From the NCBI GenBank assembly GCA_009746045.1, contig RPFO01000246.1, forward strand, positions 1,271,795 to 1,331,794: a stretch of 60,000 nucleotides of DNA. Direction: 5' to 3'. The notes beneath the pieces are model-generated. The model ran no database searches. It saw nothing but the letters and a program-made list of their open reading frames with translations, and had not been told where the DNA came from. This DNA is from Mesostigma viride (Eukaryota; Streptophyta; Mesostigmatophyceae; Mesostigmatales; Mesostigmataceae). Both the position numbers and the translations under genes were made by a program. Positions 43,042 to 52,217 of the stretch are shown in pieces (the stretch's first letter is position 1; every line of letters begins with the position of its first letter).

Positions 43042-44280
43042 CTAGTTGCCATCAGTCTGGTAAGTGCCACGCGAGGCCAGCAGAACATCCAGATACGCAT
43101 GGTAGTGGGGCACATCATCGGCATTGTCATGCGTATCTACAGTGAGGAAAACATCGGCCCACACGCCATCAGGAAAAAGGCCCAGAAAGGCCCAGTAATA
43201 CCTATGCTGCGTAAGAACGACCTGGCCACGGGCCCAGTCCATGAAACCACAGGCAAAGAGGCGTAGGAAAGGCTCTACCGCGATCAAGCAGAGAGCCCGC
43301 AGGAGTAGGCGATGGTACCGGATCCGAGGGCGCAAACCCGTCGGGAAAAACAGATCTACCAGGGGCTCCACGTCAGACGGCCACATCCGGATGTGCCGAA
43401 CCTCACGGGAGCGCCACCGACGGGCACACTGTCGCGACCCGAACGTCTCGAGGTAGTCGCTAGCCCGAGGAGGAGGATGGCCACGGGAGTCCAGACCCTG
43501 GCCCGGGATGGTCGCTGGACGACGGGCATCCCACTCTAGGATGGGCTGGAGAACCGTGCTGTACGTAGCACCCGGCACCGCAGGAAACTCGACCGTAAGG
43601 GCATCTGAGGCCATAATGCCCAGAGGCGGAGGGTAAGCCCACTGGAACCCACCGTAGGTGTCCAAGTCATTGTGACGCCTAGCCCAGCGATACAGAACGC
43701 GCCGAACCAGGATCTCGCCCTGGAACACAGGATCAGCTAAAATAACCATATCGAAAGGAGGCCGATCAGTCTCAATGGGTAGGCCACGGTCCCGCGGCGC
43801 CCGACACACCTGGGAGAACCCGTAGGACATGGGCAAAATGGCAAGCTCGGCGGAGGCGCGCGGCAGGTTACACTGTCGGCAGGCGAGCGCAGACATACCG
43901 TACCCAAGGACAGGCGTGTCGCGCGACTCCGGCGTCGCATGCACCACAGAAGGGACCCGATCCCGATCGCCCTCGGACAACTCGCGGAGGGAATCAGCAG
44001 CGCGGGTGGCGCGAGGATCAGGGCCGCTGGCCCGAACAACCGCAGCCAAAGACCGCGGGGCCGAAGGGACAGGGGCCGAAGCAGGGGTAGGAACTGGCAC
44101 AGACGCAGACGGCGCCGGTACAACAGGAGGTCGCGTCGGACCCGCTGCCGGAGGGGGTCGCGACGGACCCGCCACCGCAGCTGGCGCTCCGGTCTCCGGT
44201 GGCGACGCACCCCCAGGCCACATGTTGAAAACAGGGCCCGTAGGGACAGGCAATCCGGCATACGACTGGTTACCATCCAA
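43042..44280 (-). CDS. Extra gypsy ORF, 412 codons, unknown function
   Basis: Continuous frame in the position where some Ty3 elements carry a third ORF. Residues 1-120 are Pro/Ala/Ser-rich and low complexity. The remainder looks globular, with CRQCNLPRASAELAILPMSY, ILVRRVLYRWARRHNDLDTYGG, RWRSREVRHIRMWPSDVEP and HRYYWAFLGLFPDGVWADVF. No signal peptide or membrane segment is seen, so it is not a typical envelope protein. It is in the same frame as the preceding ORF (44997-44284), separated by one TAG, and may be the C-terminal half of one long protein. Confidence 0.6.
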   Translation of the reverse strand: MDGNQSYAGLPVPTGPVFNMWPGGASPPETGAPAAVAGPSRPPPAAGPTRPPVVPAPSASVPVPTPASAPVPSAPRSLAAVVRASGPDPRATRAADSLRELSEGDRDRVPSVVHATPESRDTPVLGYGMSALACRQCNLPRASAELAILPMSYGFSQVCRAPRDRGLPIETDRPPFDMVILADPVFQGEILVRRVLYRWARRHNDLDTYGGFQWAYPPPLGIMASDALTVEFPAVPGATYSTVLQPILEWDARRPATIPGQGLDSRGHPPPRASDYLETFGSRQCARRWRSREVRHIRMWPSDVEPLVDLFFPTGLRPRIRYHRLLLRALCLIAVEPFLRLFACGFMDWARGQVVLTQHRYYWAFLGLFPDGVWADVFLTVDTHDNADDVPHYHAYLDVLLASRGTYQTDGN

Positions 44281-44283
44281 GCT

Positions 44284-45000
44284 CTAGTCGGGCACCGGAA
44301 TCCTCTGCGGAGGACCACCCTCCCAAAGCCTGGGAAGACCGCCCGGGTCGCTAAAGAAACCCCGCGATGGCGGCGCTGGCGCTGTGGGCGGCCCGGAAGC
44401 GACGACGGCGGGCGCGGCCGCTGGGGCGGAAGACTGGCGCAGAGGCGCAGGTACGTCGGTAGCAGGCGCAGAGACAGCCGGAGGCGTAGGAGCCGCAGCA
44501 ACAGAAGAAACCGCAGCTACCGAGGGCTCGCACAGCGCGGGTGAAACCGTAGGCGCCGAGGCAACCGAAGGGGAAGGGGGCACAGATACAACAGACACCC
44601 CACCTGGCGTGGCTGGAGCATGCGCCTGGGCCGCCATGAAGGCCCCGAAAGCCGCGGTCAGGGACTGGATCTGTGCCTGCATCGCAGAAACAGTCGCCGA
44701 GAGAGGATCAGGCTCACGATCCGAGCCCAAAGGGGTAGGCTCCACCGACGCGCGCCGGGTCGACCGTGGTGAAGACGGGACAGGGGAAGGAGCCGACACT
44801 GAGGAGGAGGACGCTGCAGGGGAGGCCGAATACTCTGGCGTGTACTGTGCCTCGACTGGTGCGTCCGTAGGGGAAGGGTCGCCAAATGCTACTCCCGCTG
44901 TCTGGTCCGCGATCTCCATGAACTCGACCGCCCGTAGGAGGTCACAGGGGTTGTCATCTATATCTGCCTCGCCCTCGCCCGGAAGCCAGGGGAACACCTC
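44284..45000 (-). CDS. Extra gypsy ORF, ~237 codons, Ser/Pro/Ala-rich
   Basis: Starts around FPWLPGEGEADIDDN, just where the integrase frame breaks off, and continues as a Pro/Ala/Ser/Val-rich chain with one helical segment (VSAMQAQIQSLTAAFGAFMA). It ends PVPD then TAG, directly followed in the same frame by SLDGNQSYAG and the 412-codon ORF. Acidic start plus helical segment plus disordered linker is reminiscent of a second gag-like protein, but there is no diagnostic motif. Confidence 0.5.
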   Translation of the reverse strand, partial: EVFPWLPGEGEADIDDNPCDLLRAVEFMEIADQTAGVAFGDPSPTDAPVEAQYTPEYSASPAASSSSVSAPSPVPSSPRSTRRASVEPTPLGSDREPDPLSATVSAMQAQIQSLTAAFGAFMAAQAHAPATPGGVSVVSVPPSPSVASAPTVSPALCEPSVAAVSSVAAAPTPPAVSAPATDVPAPLRQSSAPAAAPAVVASGPPTAPAPPSRGFFSDPGGLPRLWEGGPPQRIPVPD

Positions 45001-45330
45001 CAGTAGTAAGAGCGGGCTACTAGGTCCCGTACCCGTTTACCACCCTGATGAGCAGCTAAGTCATGCAACTCAAAGAGCAAGGAGGAGCGACAAATAGGAG
45101 GGACATACAGGCGCCATTGAGGGGGAGAATCTGCTATCTGCACATAGAAAAATCCACCTACAATTTTACAAGGGTGCTTGCCTAATTGTTGGGGATGGGC
45201 AGCAATGGCAGCTAATGCTTCCGGCTCAGTGGCCGTAAATCTACTAATAAGGTGTTCAAGATCAAGGTAGGCATCGCTACAGAGGTATCCAGAACAGGTT
45301 TAAAGAGATCTCCTACCGCCTTGCCAAAGA
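44958..45330 (-). pseudogene. Integrase N-terminal fragment
   Basis: After a frameshift downstream of RNase H the frame reads ENIVPLGPPLLFGKAVGDLF, then (after another shift) FTATEPEALAAIAAHPQQL and ELHDLAAHQGGKRVRDLVAR-SYYW. The H-x4-H spacing and the following R....YYW are the first half of the HHCC zinc domain of Ty3 integrases. The second Cys pair and the whole DDE catalytic core are missing. The sequence passes directly into the Ser/Pro-rich ORF near 45000, probably a deletion junction. Confidence 0.65.
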
Positions 45331-45384
45331 GAAGGGGAGGTCCTAGAGGGACTATGTTTTCATAAGACTTTCCTGACCTAGTCG

Positions 45385-46539
45385 CTACATGGCTAAGCGG
45401 TATAGAAATTTTATTTTTCCCCTCCCCCCCACCGAGACCACAGGAAGGGCCTCACACGGGAGAGAGAGTCCTACGTGAGAAAGGAGATCAGGCATGCGAA
45501 CAGCTGTATGAAAGAGGTAGACATAGGATTCATCATCAGGTAGTTCACCATACGGGGTTACACCCATAGTAGTAGGAACTAGAGTAGTATTGAGAACATC
45601 AAGGTCCTCGAAAAAGGAGTAATCTGCACGACGGGAGAGTGCATCTGGTACTATGTTATCTACACCCTTAACATACTGAAGTTTAAAAGGGGAAAACTGT
45701 GCTAAAAACTCCATCCAGCGCGCTTGACGAGGGGTAAGGTTGGGTTGTGAGAGAAGATGGGTAAGGGGACGGTGGTCCGTCTGGATAACTAATCTATAAG
45801 GATCAATCTCGCAGGGTTCATTCAGACAAACATCAAATTGAGCACCTTTAAGAAAGTGCTGCCACGCGTGGCAACAATACACCACAGCTAATAGTTCTTG
45901 CTGGTGTACGGGATAGTTACGCTCCGCAGGAAGCATTGTCCTAGAGATATACTCGATTGGCTGTAAGCCCTGACCCTGATCCTGGAGAAGGACGCCCCCT
46001 ATAGCTACCTTGCTAGCATCGGTAGCTACAACAAAGGGTTTGGTAGTATCCGGTAGGATGAGTACGGGAGGGGAGAGGAGTAGGGATTTTAGACACTGAA
46101 AAGCCGACTGACATTCACTACTCCAAACAAAGGGGATATCCTTCTTTAATAGATGATTAATAGGGGCTGCTATAGTTGCGAAACGCGGGATAAAACGCCT
46201 ATAGTAAGAAGCAATTCCTAGAAAACTACGTACACCTTTAACGTCGGTAGGGGTAGGCCATTCCTGAATTGACTTAGTCTTGTCCGGGTCGGTAGCAACC
46301 CCGGCATCTGACAGGACGTGCCCTAAAAATGGGACACTCCTACCAGAGCGAACTTTAGCACGGCGCGCCCATAAAGAATTTTCAGCCATGATTTCTAATA
46401 CTTTCTTTAAATCACGTAGGTGCGTTTCAAAATCAGGAGAATAAATAAGGATATCATCTAAGTAAGCTTGAGCACAAGAACGGTCATGCTCAGATAAAGA
46501 AACAGAGGAGAAGGAAGGATCCTTTAAATCAGAGGACAC
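45385..46539 (-). CDS. pol: Gypsy reverse transcriptase C-terminus and RNase H
   Basis: 384-codon frame. It opens with the RT active-site box YLDDILIYS followed by HLRDLKKVLEIM, LGHVLSDAGVATDPDK and LGIASYYRRFIP (palm and connection region). RNase H follows with VATDASKVAIGGVLLQ, the conserved Glu in QELLAVVYCCHAW, TDHRPLTHLL and DALSRRADY; the catalytic D-E-D residues are all present. It is one frame shifted from the upstream protease-RT frame, the break lying between RT motifs B and C. Confidence 0.88.
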   Translation of the reverse strand: MSSDLKDPSFSSVSLSEHDRSCAQAYLDDILIYSPDFETHLRDLKKVLEIMAENSLWARRAKVRSGRSVPFLGHVLSDAGVATDPDKTKSIQEWPTPTDVKGVRSFLGIASYYRRFIPRFATIAAPINHLLKKDIPFVWSSECQSAFQCLKSLLLSPPVLILPDTTKPFVVATDASKVAIGGVLLQDQGQGLQPIEYISRTMLPAERNYPVHQQELLAVVYCCHAWQHFLKGAQFDVCLNEPCEIDPYRLVIQTDHRPLTHLLSQPNLTPRQARWMEFLAQFSPFKLQYVKGVDNIVPDALSRRADYSFFEDLDVLNTTLVPTTMGVTPYGELPDDESYVYLFHTAVRMPDLLSHVGLSLPCEALPVVSVGGRGKIKFLYRLAM

Positions 46540-47741
46540 TTGAGTCCCATAGCCGCTACTCTAAACTGGTAATGCCCAAAAGGGGTAGCAAAGGCGGTTT
46601 TGTGGCAATCCTCAGGAGCTATACGTAGTTGCCAAAAACCATCCGCACAATCTAGTACTGTGAAACAGGTAGAACCTTTAACTTTATTAAATATATCATC
46701 AATACGAGGTAGAGGGTATTTAGACTTCACAGTAATATCGTTTAACTTCCTATAATCAGTAACTAGGCGAAACTTGCCATTTGGCTTAGGAACTAAAAGG
46801 ACACCAGCGGAGTAGGGGGAGTTACTAGGCTCTATCAATCCTGCTTCTAATAGTGATACTAAGATCTGTTTTAGTTCCTTTAATTCGGTAGGGCCCATTC
46901 TATACATCGGAGAGTGCGTAGGAACTGCACCGTCCTTGATAACTACACGGTGTAAAACAGAACGAGGAGGAGGATAAGAAGGAGTCTTTTCCTCAAATAC
47001 TTTCGAGGAATCTATCACAGCCATGTATCTTACTATTTCATTTTCAGTAAATCCCACTCCTATTGTATCCACTGTATTTACATCTATATCCACACTATTA
47101 TTAGTGATAGGTATCTCTTGTACTTCTAACTGAAGGAACATACATAATAGGTACCCATATTCCTTTAGTTCAGATCGCAATTCGTCATTGGACATTAATA
47201 CTTCAGGTATAGGTCTCACAGGAGGATCAACAGGTGTAGGAGGAGTAATATCTACCAAGGATAAATTTTCTAATCTATAATGACGTTCCGGTACCCAGTA
47301 AGAGCTATCTGGAAACCAGATGACCATAGTATCATAATTAATAGTAATCTTATTATCTTGGTGCCAATCTAATCCTAGTAATACATCAGCTGTAGTGATA
47401 GGGCCTATAGTGGCCGTCAGGTTGACCGTACGTCCTTGTATGACCAGGGGAAGGGACACCGTACCCGGGGAATGACTGGTGCGACCGTCAGCATAATGGA
47501 CAGTGACAGTTTTTGTGTGAGGGGTAGGGACTAGTCCTAAACGCCTAACTAGGGCTTCGCTCACAAAGGAGCTAGCCGCACCGCTATCCACTAACACAGA
47601 GACATTCAAGAGTTCATCAGCATGCAAGAAGGGGTCTACAACAGTATGAGGGACGGTTAAGCCACCATTCAAGAACATAAGAGGACGCACACGTAGTGGT
47701 AGGGATGATTCAGCTCCTACAGAGGTTATAAAAACAGGCAA
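46524..47741 (-). CDS. pol: Gypsy aspartic protease and reverse transcriptase N-terminus
   Basis: 405-codon frame. Protease active site VLVDSGAASSFVSEALVRRL is near residues 50-70, with the flap-like GRTSHSPG and a second hydrophobic IGPITTADVLLGLDWH typical of Ty3 proteases. The RT begins around residue 270: IEPSNSPYSAGVLLVPKPNG, RLVTDYRKLNDITVKSKYPL, PRIDDIF, FTVLDCADGFWQLRIAPED (motif A Asp) and FATPFGHYQFRVAAMGL (motif B start). It then runs into TAA at 46526-46524 just after motif B. The YLDD box is in the next frame. Confidence 0.9.
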   Translation of the reverse strand: MPVFITSVGAESSLPLRVRPLMFLNGGLTVPHTVVDPFLHADELLNVSVLVDSGAASSFVSEALVRRLGLVPTPHTKTVTVHYADGRTSHSPGTVSLPLVIQGRTVNLTATIGPITTADVLLGLDWHQDNKITINYDTMVIWFPDSSYWVPERHYRLENLSLVDITPPTPVDPPVRPIPEVLMSNDELRSELKEYGYLLCMFLQLEVQEIPITNNSVDIDVNTVDTIGVGFTENEIVRYMAVIDSSKVFEEKTPSYPPPRSVLHRVVIKDGAVPTHSPMYRMGPTELKELKQILVSLLEAGLIEPSNSPYSAGVLLVPKPNGKFRLVTDYRKLNDITVKSKYPLPRIDDIFNKVKGSTCFTVLDCADGFWQLRIAPEDCHKTAFATPFGHYQFRVAAMGLKCPLI

Positions 47742-47767
47742 GCAAAAATTATTAACTGGGGTACTAT

Positions 47768-48136
47768 CTAAGGACCTGTCCAGGTTACCCCCGGCTGACA
47801 GGCCAACTGTTCCCCCTCCCCCCCCACATCCATTGGGACTAACCCCGAAGAAGACCCTGGCGGAAAAGCCACTGCTGGAGGGTCACGAGGGATTGAAGAG
47901 GGTGCGGGAGCCTGATTATCATAGGGGAGCCCTGGGGATCCTGTCTGCACAGCATTCAGCCTACTAGGGGTAGCTGAAGGAACGCGTCCTGACGTGGGAC
48001 GAATAGGAGCACGCTGAGGGGTACGAGGAGGGCGAGCATCGGGATGAGGGGGAGCACCAGAAAGGAACTTGGGGCACTCCGCCTTAAGATGGCCCACCTC
48101 ATGACAGTGATAACACGAGATGTGAGACACATCCAA
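47768..48136 (-). CDS. gag: Gypsy nucleocapsid (CCHC) segment
   Basis: 122-codon frame. Near its start, CYHCHEVGHLKAEC fits CX2CX4HX4C, the RNA-binding knuckle of gag. It is followed by a Pro/Arg-rich linker and a short acidic end (PMDVGGEGEQ). The listed start is a TTG; it really continues an upstream gag frame through a frameshift near 48165. It ends 26 bp before the protease frame. Confidence 0.8.
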   Translation of the reverse strand: MDVSHISCYHCHEVGHLKAECPKFLSGAPPHPDARPPRTPQRAPIRPTSGRVPSATPSRLNAVQTGSPGLPYDNQAPAPSSIPRDPPAVAFPPGSSSGLVPMDVGGEGEQLACQPGVTWTGP

Positions 48137-48179
48137 TGCAGATATATCTGTAACACAAATCTAATTCTTCTACATATGC

Positions 48180-49573
48180 CTATTCTTCTTCAGGAGTGAG
48201 GACGAGGCTATGAACCCTAGTACACAAAGGAGCATGAGCATACATGCAATCAGCAACACGGAGGAGATGGGTAGGAAGAGGAGTGGTAAAGAAATCTGCT
48301 ACTTTTAATAGACGCTGTCGCACATGCTTGAGGGGCAGATCAGTGAAACGGTAGGCAGAGAACTGGCGTTTTACCTCCCGTAATAAGGGTCTACTGAGGC
48401 CTTGAAGGAAACGAGCACGTACTTCTGCGCCCGACAAATCCCTAATTCGTACCACCTGTGCATCAAATTCTTTCATATATTCCTTAAACGGTTTAGTACC
48501 TTGCTGCAAAGTACCAAAGGCTAATCTATCCTGCCAATCTGCATCAGGAGGAACTAAATGGCTCTCTAACTGCTAAAACAATCCTGCTACTGAGTTAGGG
48601 TAGGCATGAGAGGCCAAGGATTCACACTGGATGAGGTTGGCAAGCTCAGGGGTAATACAGGTAGTAAGATAGTGAGGGACTAAAACAGCATCAGGGAGAC
48701 GCCATCTATTATGGTTCTGCCATGACTCTGTGTTCTGGGTGAGCAACATAATAAACGTGAAAAACTGTTGAGGGGTAGACTTGACATCCAGCTTAGGAAG
48801 GTTGGCAAAGAGGGGAAGAGCAGGAGGCTTAGGGGGATTAGAAGAATCAATTTTTCCCATAGGGCCACTATCTTCCACTGCTACATAAGCGGGATAGAAG
48901 GAAGGGATAGGAAAAGTTTTGGGTAGGGGTCTAGAGGGAGCCACCGTTTCAGGATGGTGCCCATAGGAGAAGGGAACAGTATATTGCTCACGAAGAGAGG
49001 AGTAGGCAAAATGATCATAATTCCTATCATCTAGGGGCATGGTACTGAGATCATTATTAACTTCTAAATCAGCCACACGGGTAGGGACCTGGGCAGCCTC
49101 ATAGGCCGTCTCAGGGTAGGACCAGGAGGCAGGTGGGTAAAAGGGAACTGCACTAGGGCGCCCAGAAGGGCCGACAGGGGCAGAGGTACGACCCGTGTTA
49201 AAGGCAGGCATGGAAGGCACAGGGTGGGAAGGAGGCCTAGAAGCATTGTTAGTGAGTGAGGACCGGCTGGAGGGGTGAGCCAAGGTTGCAGAAGGGGCAG
49301 GGGCCTGGTTCACAGCAAAAGAGGGTTCATCACTAAATCTGACTTGTGAGATACGTTGTTCATAGGTAGGTGGGGTGATTGAGGGACGACGGCGACCACC
49401 AGTAACAGGAGAAGGAGGTGAGGTACGCAGAATACCTTGAGGAGTGAGATGGTGTACCGTTTCCAAGGAGTCCCGTCGGTTACCACGAGTATTGTTAGTG
49501 TTATTATTATTAGTAGTAGTATATTATTATTATTGGTAGGTATAGGCGACATATCTCCACCCACTGGATCCAT
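48180..49573 (-). pseudogene. gag: Gypsy gag (capsid region), interrupted
   Basis: Likely start ATG 49573 (MDPVGGDMSPIPTNNNN), then a frame slip inside an AAT/ACT microsatellite into the long frame 49466-48573. That frame has a Pro/Ser-rich N-terminal half and a capsid-like part (LPKLDVKSTPQQFFTFIMLL ... WQNHNRWRLPDAVLVPHYL). A TAG at 48575-48573 stops it, but the same frame continues as LESHLVPPDADWQDRLAFGT and KPFKEYMKEFDAQVVRI...RFLQGLSRPLLREVKRQF, the usual gag domain pattern, to another TAG at 48182-48180. The first TAG is followed by CAGTTA, the CARYYA context known to favour readthrough. Confidence 0.75.
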
Positions 49574-49698
49574 CTTTAATTAAGTAAAGGAATAGGAATC
49601 TAGATGAAAGCAACAAAGGAAAAAGGACAAGGCCTAATTCAAGGCAAGGAAAGAAAAGAAAAGCTTTTAATGTCTTACAAAAGGAAAAACAATTTAAA

Positions 49699-49932
49699 TC
49701 AATCCTTTTTAGCAACAGTAATGGATAGGGAGCCAAACTCCAAAGTGAGAGGCATATCTAAGCTAGATGAGGATGCAGCCCGTTTAGGGGGAGACGAAGG
49801 AGGAGATGGAGGTGGTGTAACCAAAACAAGGCTATCTACCGAAGGGCGAGAAAGAGGAGCAGGACGAGAATGGAGGCCTACATCTGATTCACTATGAGTT
49901 AAAAGGTAGGTCTGAGTTTCTTCAAAGGACAT
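49699..49932 (-). CDS. Short ORF in gypsy leader
   Basis: 77 codons, MSFEETQTYLLTHSES then Ser/Pro-rich, between the 5' LTR and gag. No family recognised; it could be a leader peptide or a displaced gag N-terminus. Confidence 0.25.
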   Translation of the reverse strand: MSFEETQTYLLTHSESDVGLHSRPAPLSRPSVDSLVLVTPPPSPPSSPPKRAASSSSLDMPLTLEFGSLSITVAKKD

Positions 49933-50942
49933 AAACTTCTTATATTTGGGGACAGTATATGTACACGACTAAACGAACTTCCTAGCATCGGCCCACGATA
50001 AGAAAATAGATGCCCATTGAGGGGTAATAACTACGTAGTACTTATTTTGCTAAGCTATTATTACTAGTCGAATGAGAAGGAAAAGAACGTCTTGGGGGTA
50101 CAGCACCAGAGGTAGGGGCTGCAGGAAGGGTAGAAGTATAGTGACAGGGGGAGGACGTATTGGCTCACTGGCCCGTTGCTGGGCAGCCCTAACCTTAGGG
50201 GTACCAGTAGGGTTACCTTGTACATTGAAGGCAGGGGTAGGGGAAGACCGATCAGGTTTCATAGGCAATAGTAGGCACTGATATGGGAGTCGTTGAAAGA
50301 TGGCGCCCAAATGGTCGTCGATGACCAACGCCGTAACTCCTGCTGTGGGGTACAACACCAACCACAAGGGTCTAAACGTAGGCATATACATCCAAGCGTA
50401 AAAGAGAGTGGAAGGCGATGGACAACGTTCTAGCATCGGCGACTAGCCGAATCTATTCCTAGGCACTTTCCTATTCTAGCCGATTCCTAATGAACGGATA
50501 GGAGGCACTTGAGGTGGAGGAGGTCCTACCTCTCCTCCCCCCCCACAAAGCATCTATGATGCTCGCCTAGAGCTAACGAGCATATAAGAAAACGCAGCAG
50601 CGTGCACGGAAAAGAGGTGTAGTCTAAAGGGACGCTAATCGTCCCACTATCCATCCCTATTGAACCGTCAAACCCACTATCTAACGTCAAACAGCACCCA
50701 GCAAGGAAATGCACACACAGATGGAAAAGGAAAAGGAAAAGGAACTAGCTACGTGAGGAGTTCATCCGCTTTGAGCAGGTCTAACTTCTAGGCAGGGCGT
50801 GTCCCGAATCGGGCAGCACTACCCCCCTAGCTTGACGGCGACCCGCCCATTACCTGTCAAGAGGTTGTCTTCTTCTGTGCCCTGGCCGCGAAAGGCCTCT
50901 GGCGTATAGGGTTGCAAGGGAACTTCGTCGCGTCTACCTAAA

Positions 50943-50954
50943 CCTCCGCTACCA
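50943..50954 (-). promoter_or_regulatory. Primer-binding site of gypsy element
   Basis: One base inside the 5' LTR the minus strand reads TGGTAGCGGAGG. A eukaryotic initiator-Met tRNA 3' end would give TGGTAGCAGAGG, so there is one mismatch. Initiator-Met tRNA is the common primer for this class. Confidence 0.7.
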
Positions 50955-50955
50955 T

Positions 50956-51529
50956 TGTTACGTCCTGGCTCGACTCTATCCCAAACATCTCGCCTAATCT
51001 TACCTAAACTAGTGATGAGGCACCTACCTAGGAGTGAGGAGCTATATTGGCTATAAGACCTAGGACGCGACGACGCTGCTTCTCAATGCATTCCCTTATA
51101 ATACGCCATATACCGAATAAAACCAGGGTACTACGAAGGAAACAATACTACACTGCCGTGACCCAAGCTAATATGTGTTAATTCATTTAACACACGCCGA
51201 GTGCCATTCACGAAGGACAACTGCTGCATAAATGATCGCCGACAGGCGTGTATGCTCGGGCCGACATCGACCCTCGCCCACAGGACCAACGCACGTCCAC
51301 AAGGTTCACACGCAGGACAAAAGGACCACTACTAAAGTACGCAGCGCGGCGCGACTGCACCGAACCACCATACTGTACAATTGCCACGTCACAAGGCCTG
51401 GTACCGACCGGCCAAAAGGTCCTTACTACACGTAAGCCTAGGAAAGTCAGCGAACTGCTCCGGAATGGCTGAGGCAACAAGGGACCTAATTTACGTCCGT
51501 AACAACAACAAAAGTTACGCGACGTAACA
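50956..51529 (-). repeat. 5' LTR of gypsy element (right in window)
   Basis: 574 bp, identical to 42096-42669 except T at 51399. Confidence 0.95.
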
Positions 51530-51950
51530 CCCACCTGAGCCGCCCGCTGAACGGCCGCCCGCTGAACCGCCGCCCGCGCCAGCGAGCACGGCGGCACGAC
51601 CTTCACGCGCAGCCCCGCCGCGCAAGAAAAAGAAGCCGCCCGATGAACGGCAGCCCGCGCCGGCAGCCACGGCGGCACGACCGGCACGCGCAGCCCCGCC
51701 TCGCAAGAAAAACAAGCCGCCCGCTGAACGGCAGCCCGCGCCGGCAACCACGGCGGCAGAGCCCTCACGCGCAGCCCCGCCTCGCAAGAGAAAGAAGAAA
51801 TCTGAGGCTTTGGCGTCTGCATCACACAAGGGGAAGGAGCCCATGCCCCCGTTGCGCACAAGTGCACGCGCGCGCACGGTCAGGGACTATAGAGAACAAA
51901 CCTCTAGCAACGAGGGGAATGACTTTCTGAGCTATCTGCTCATTTTATAG
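51530..51950 (+). pseudogene. TNP2-like transposase, 3' terminal part
   Basis: Begins with the right CCCAC duplication (51530-51534). Joining base 42095 to base 51535 keeps the frame: ...RYFP then PEPPAERPPAEPPPAPAS. It encodes three tandem ~36-residue repeats, each Pro/Ala-rich and ending in a basic cluster (PPRKKKKPP, PPRKKNKPP, PPRKRKKKS), then ARARTVRDYREQTSSNEGN and TAG at 51948-51950. The Lys/Arg clusters look like nuclear localisation or DNA-binding tails. Only the gypsy insertion separates it from the upstream exon. Confidence 0.8.
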
Positions 51951-52217
51951 TTATGTTGCGGCGGGCTCAAAGGGGGCCGATCTGCCGCCTGTAGCGTAGC
52001 TCTACCGTACGTCACCTACACCATGTTAGGTGCTTGTTGTTACTTAGGACTAGAGAGAGAAAAGGGACCGGCGGTGCGCCGGTACTAGTGCCTACTGGCA
52101 ACCGTGCCCGCCCTTGATTGAGGGGGGCGCGGCGCCTTGAGACATGTGCTTTGTTTTCCATTTTCACACCGTATACTTAGAGTGGTGTGGTGAACGTAGG
52201 GAGGCCTTTTTGCAGCT
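51924..52217 (+). repeat. 294-bp block R1, copy 1 (transposase 3' end)
   Basis: Covers the last codons, stop and start of the 3' UTR of the transposase; repeated at 53797-54090. Confidence 0.9.

Larger units (their letters stand above)
42096..51529 (-). mobile_element. Ty3/gypsy-type LTR retrotransposon, 9,434 bp, inserted in CACTA transposase exon
   Basis: Two 574-bp LTRs with TGTTACGTC...GACGTAACA ends flank an internal region read on the minus strand. Order: primer site, gag with knuckle, aspartic protease, reverse transcriptase, RNase H, start of integrase, then two extra ORFs and a purine tract. RT before integrase places it in Ty3/gypsy (Metaviridae). The 5-bp target duplication CCCAC and a single LTR difference (C 42539 versus T 51399) show a very recent insertion. 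The coding region nevertheless has several frameshifts and stops and lacks the integrase catalytic core, so it was probably mobilised in trans. Confidence 0.95.

Noticed and set aside
43042-44280. Envelope protein of the gypsy element
   Set aside because: No signal peptide, membrane segment or glycosylation-rich ectodomain is visible.
25609-48575. Nuclear code with UAA/UAG as glutamine
   Set aside because: In-frame UAA/UAG occur only in transposon genes that also have frameshifts; both host genes use CAA/CAG for Gln and appear to end at TAA or TAG.
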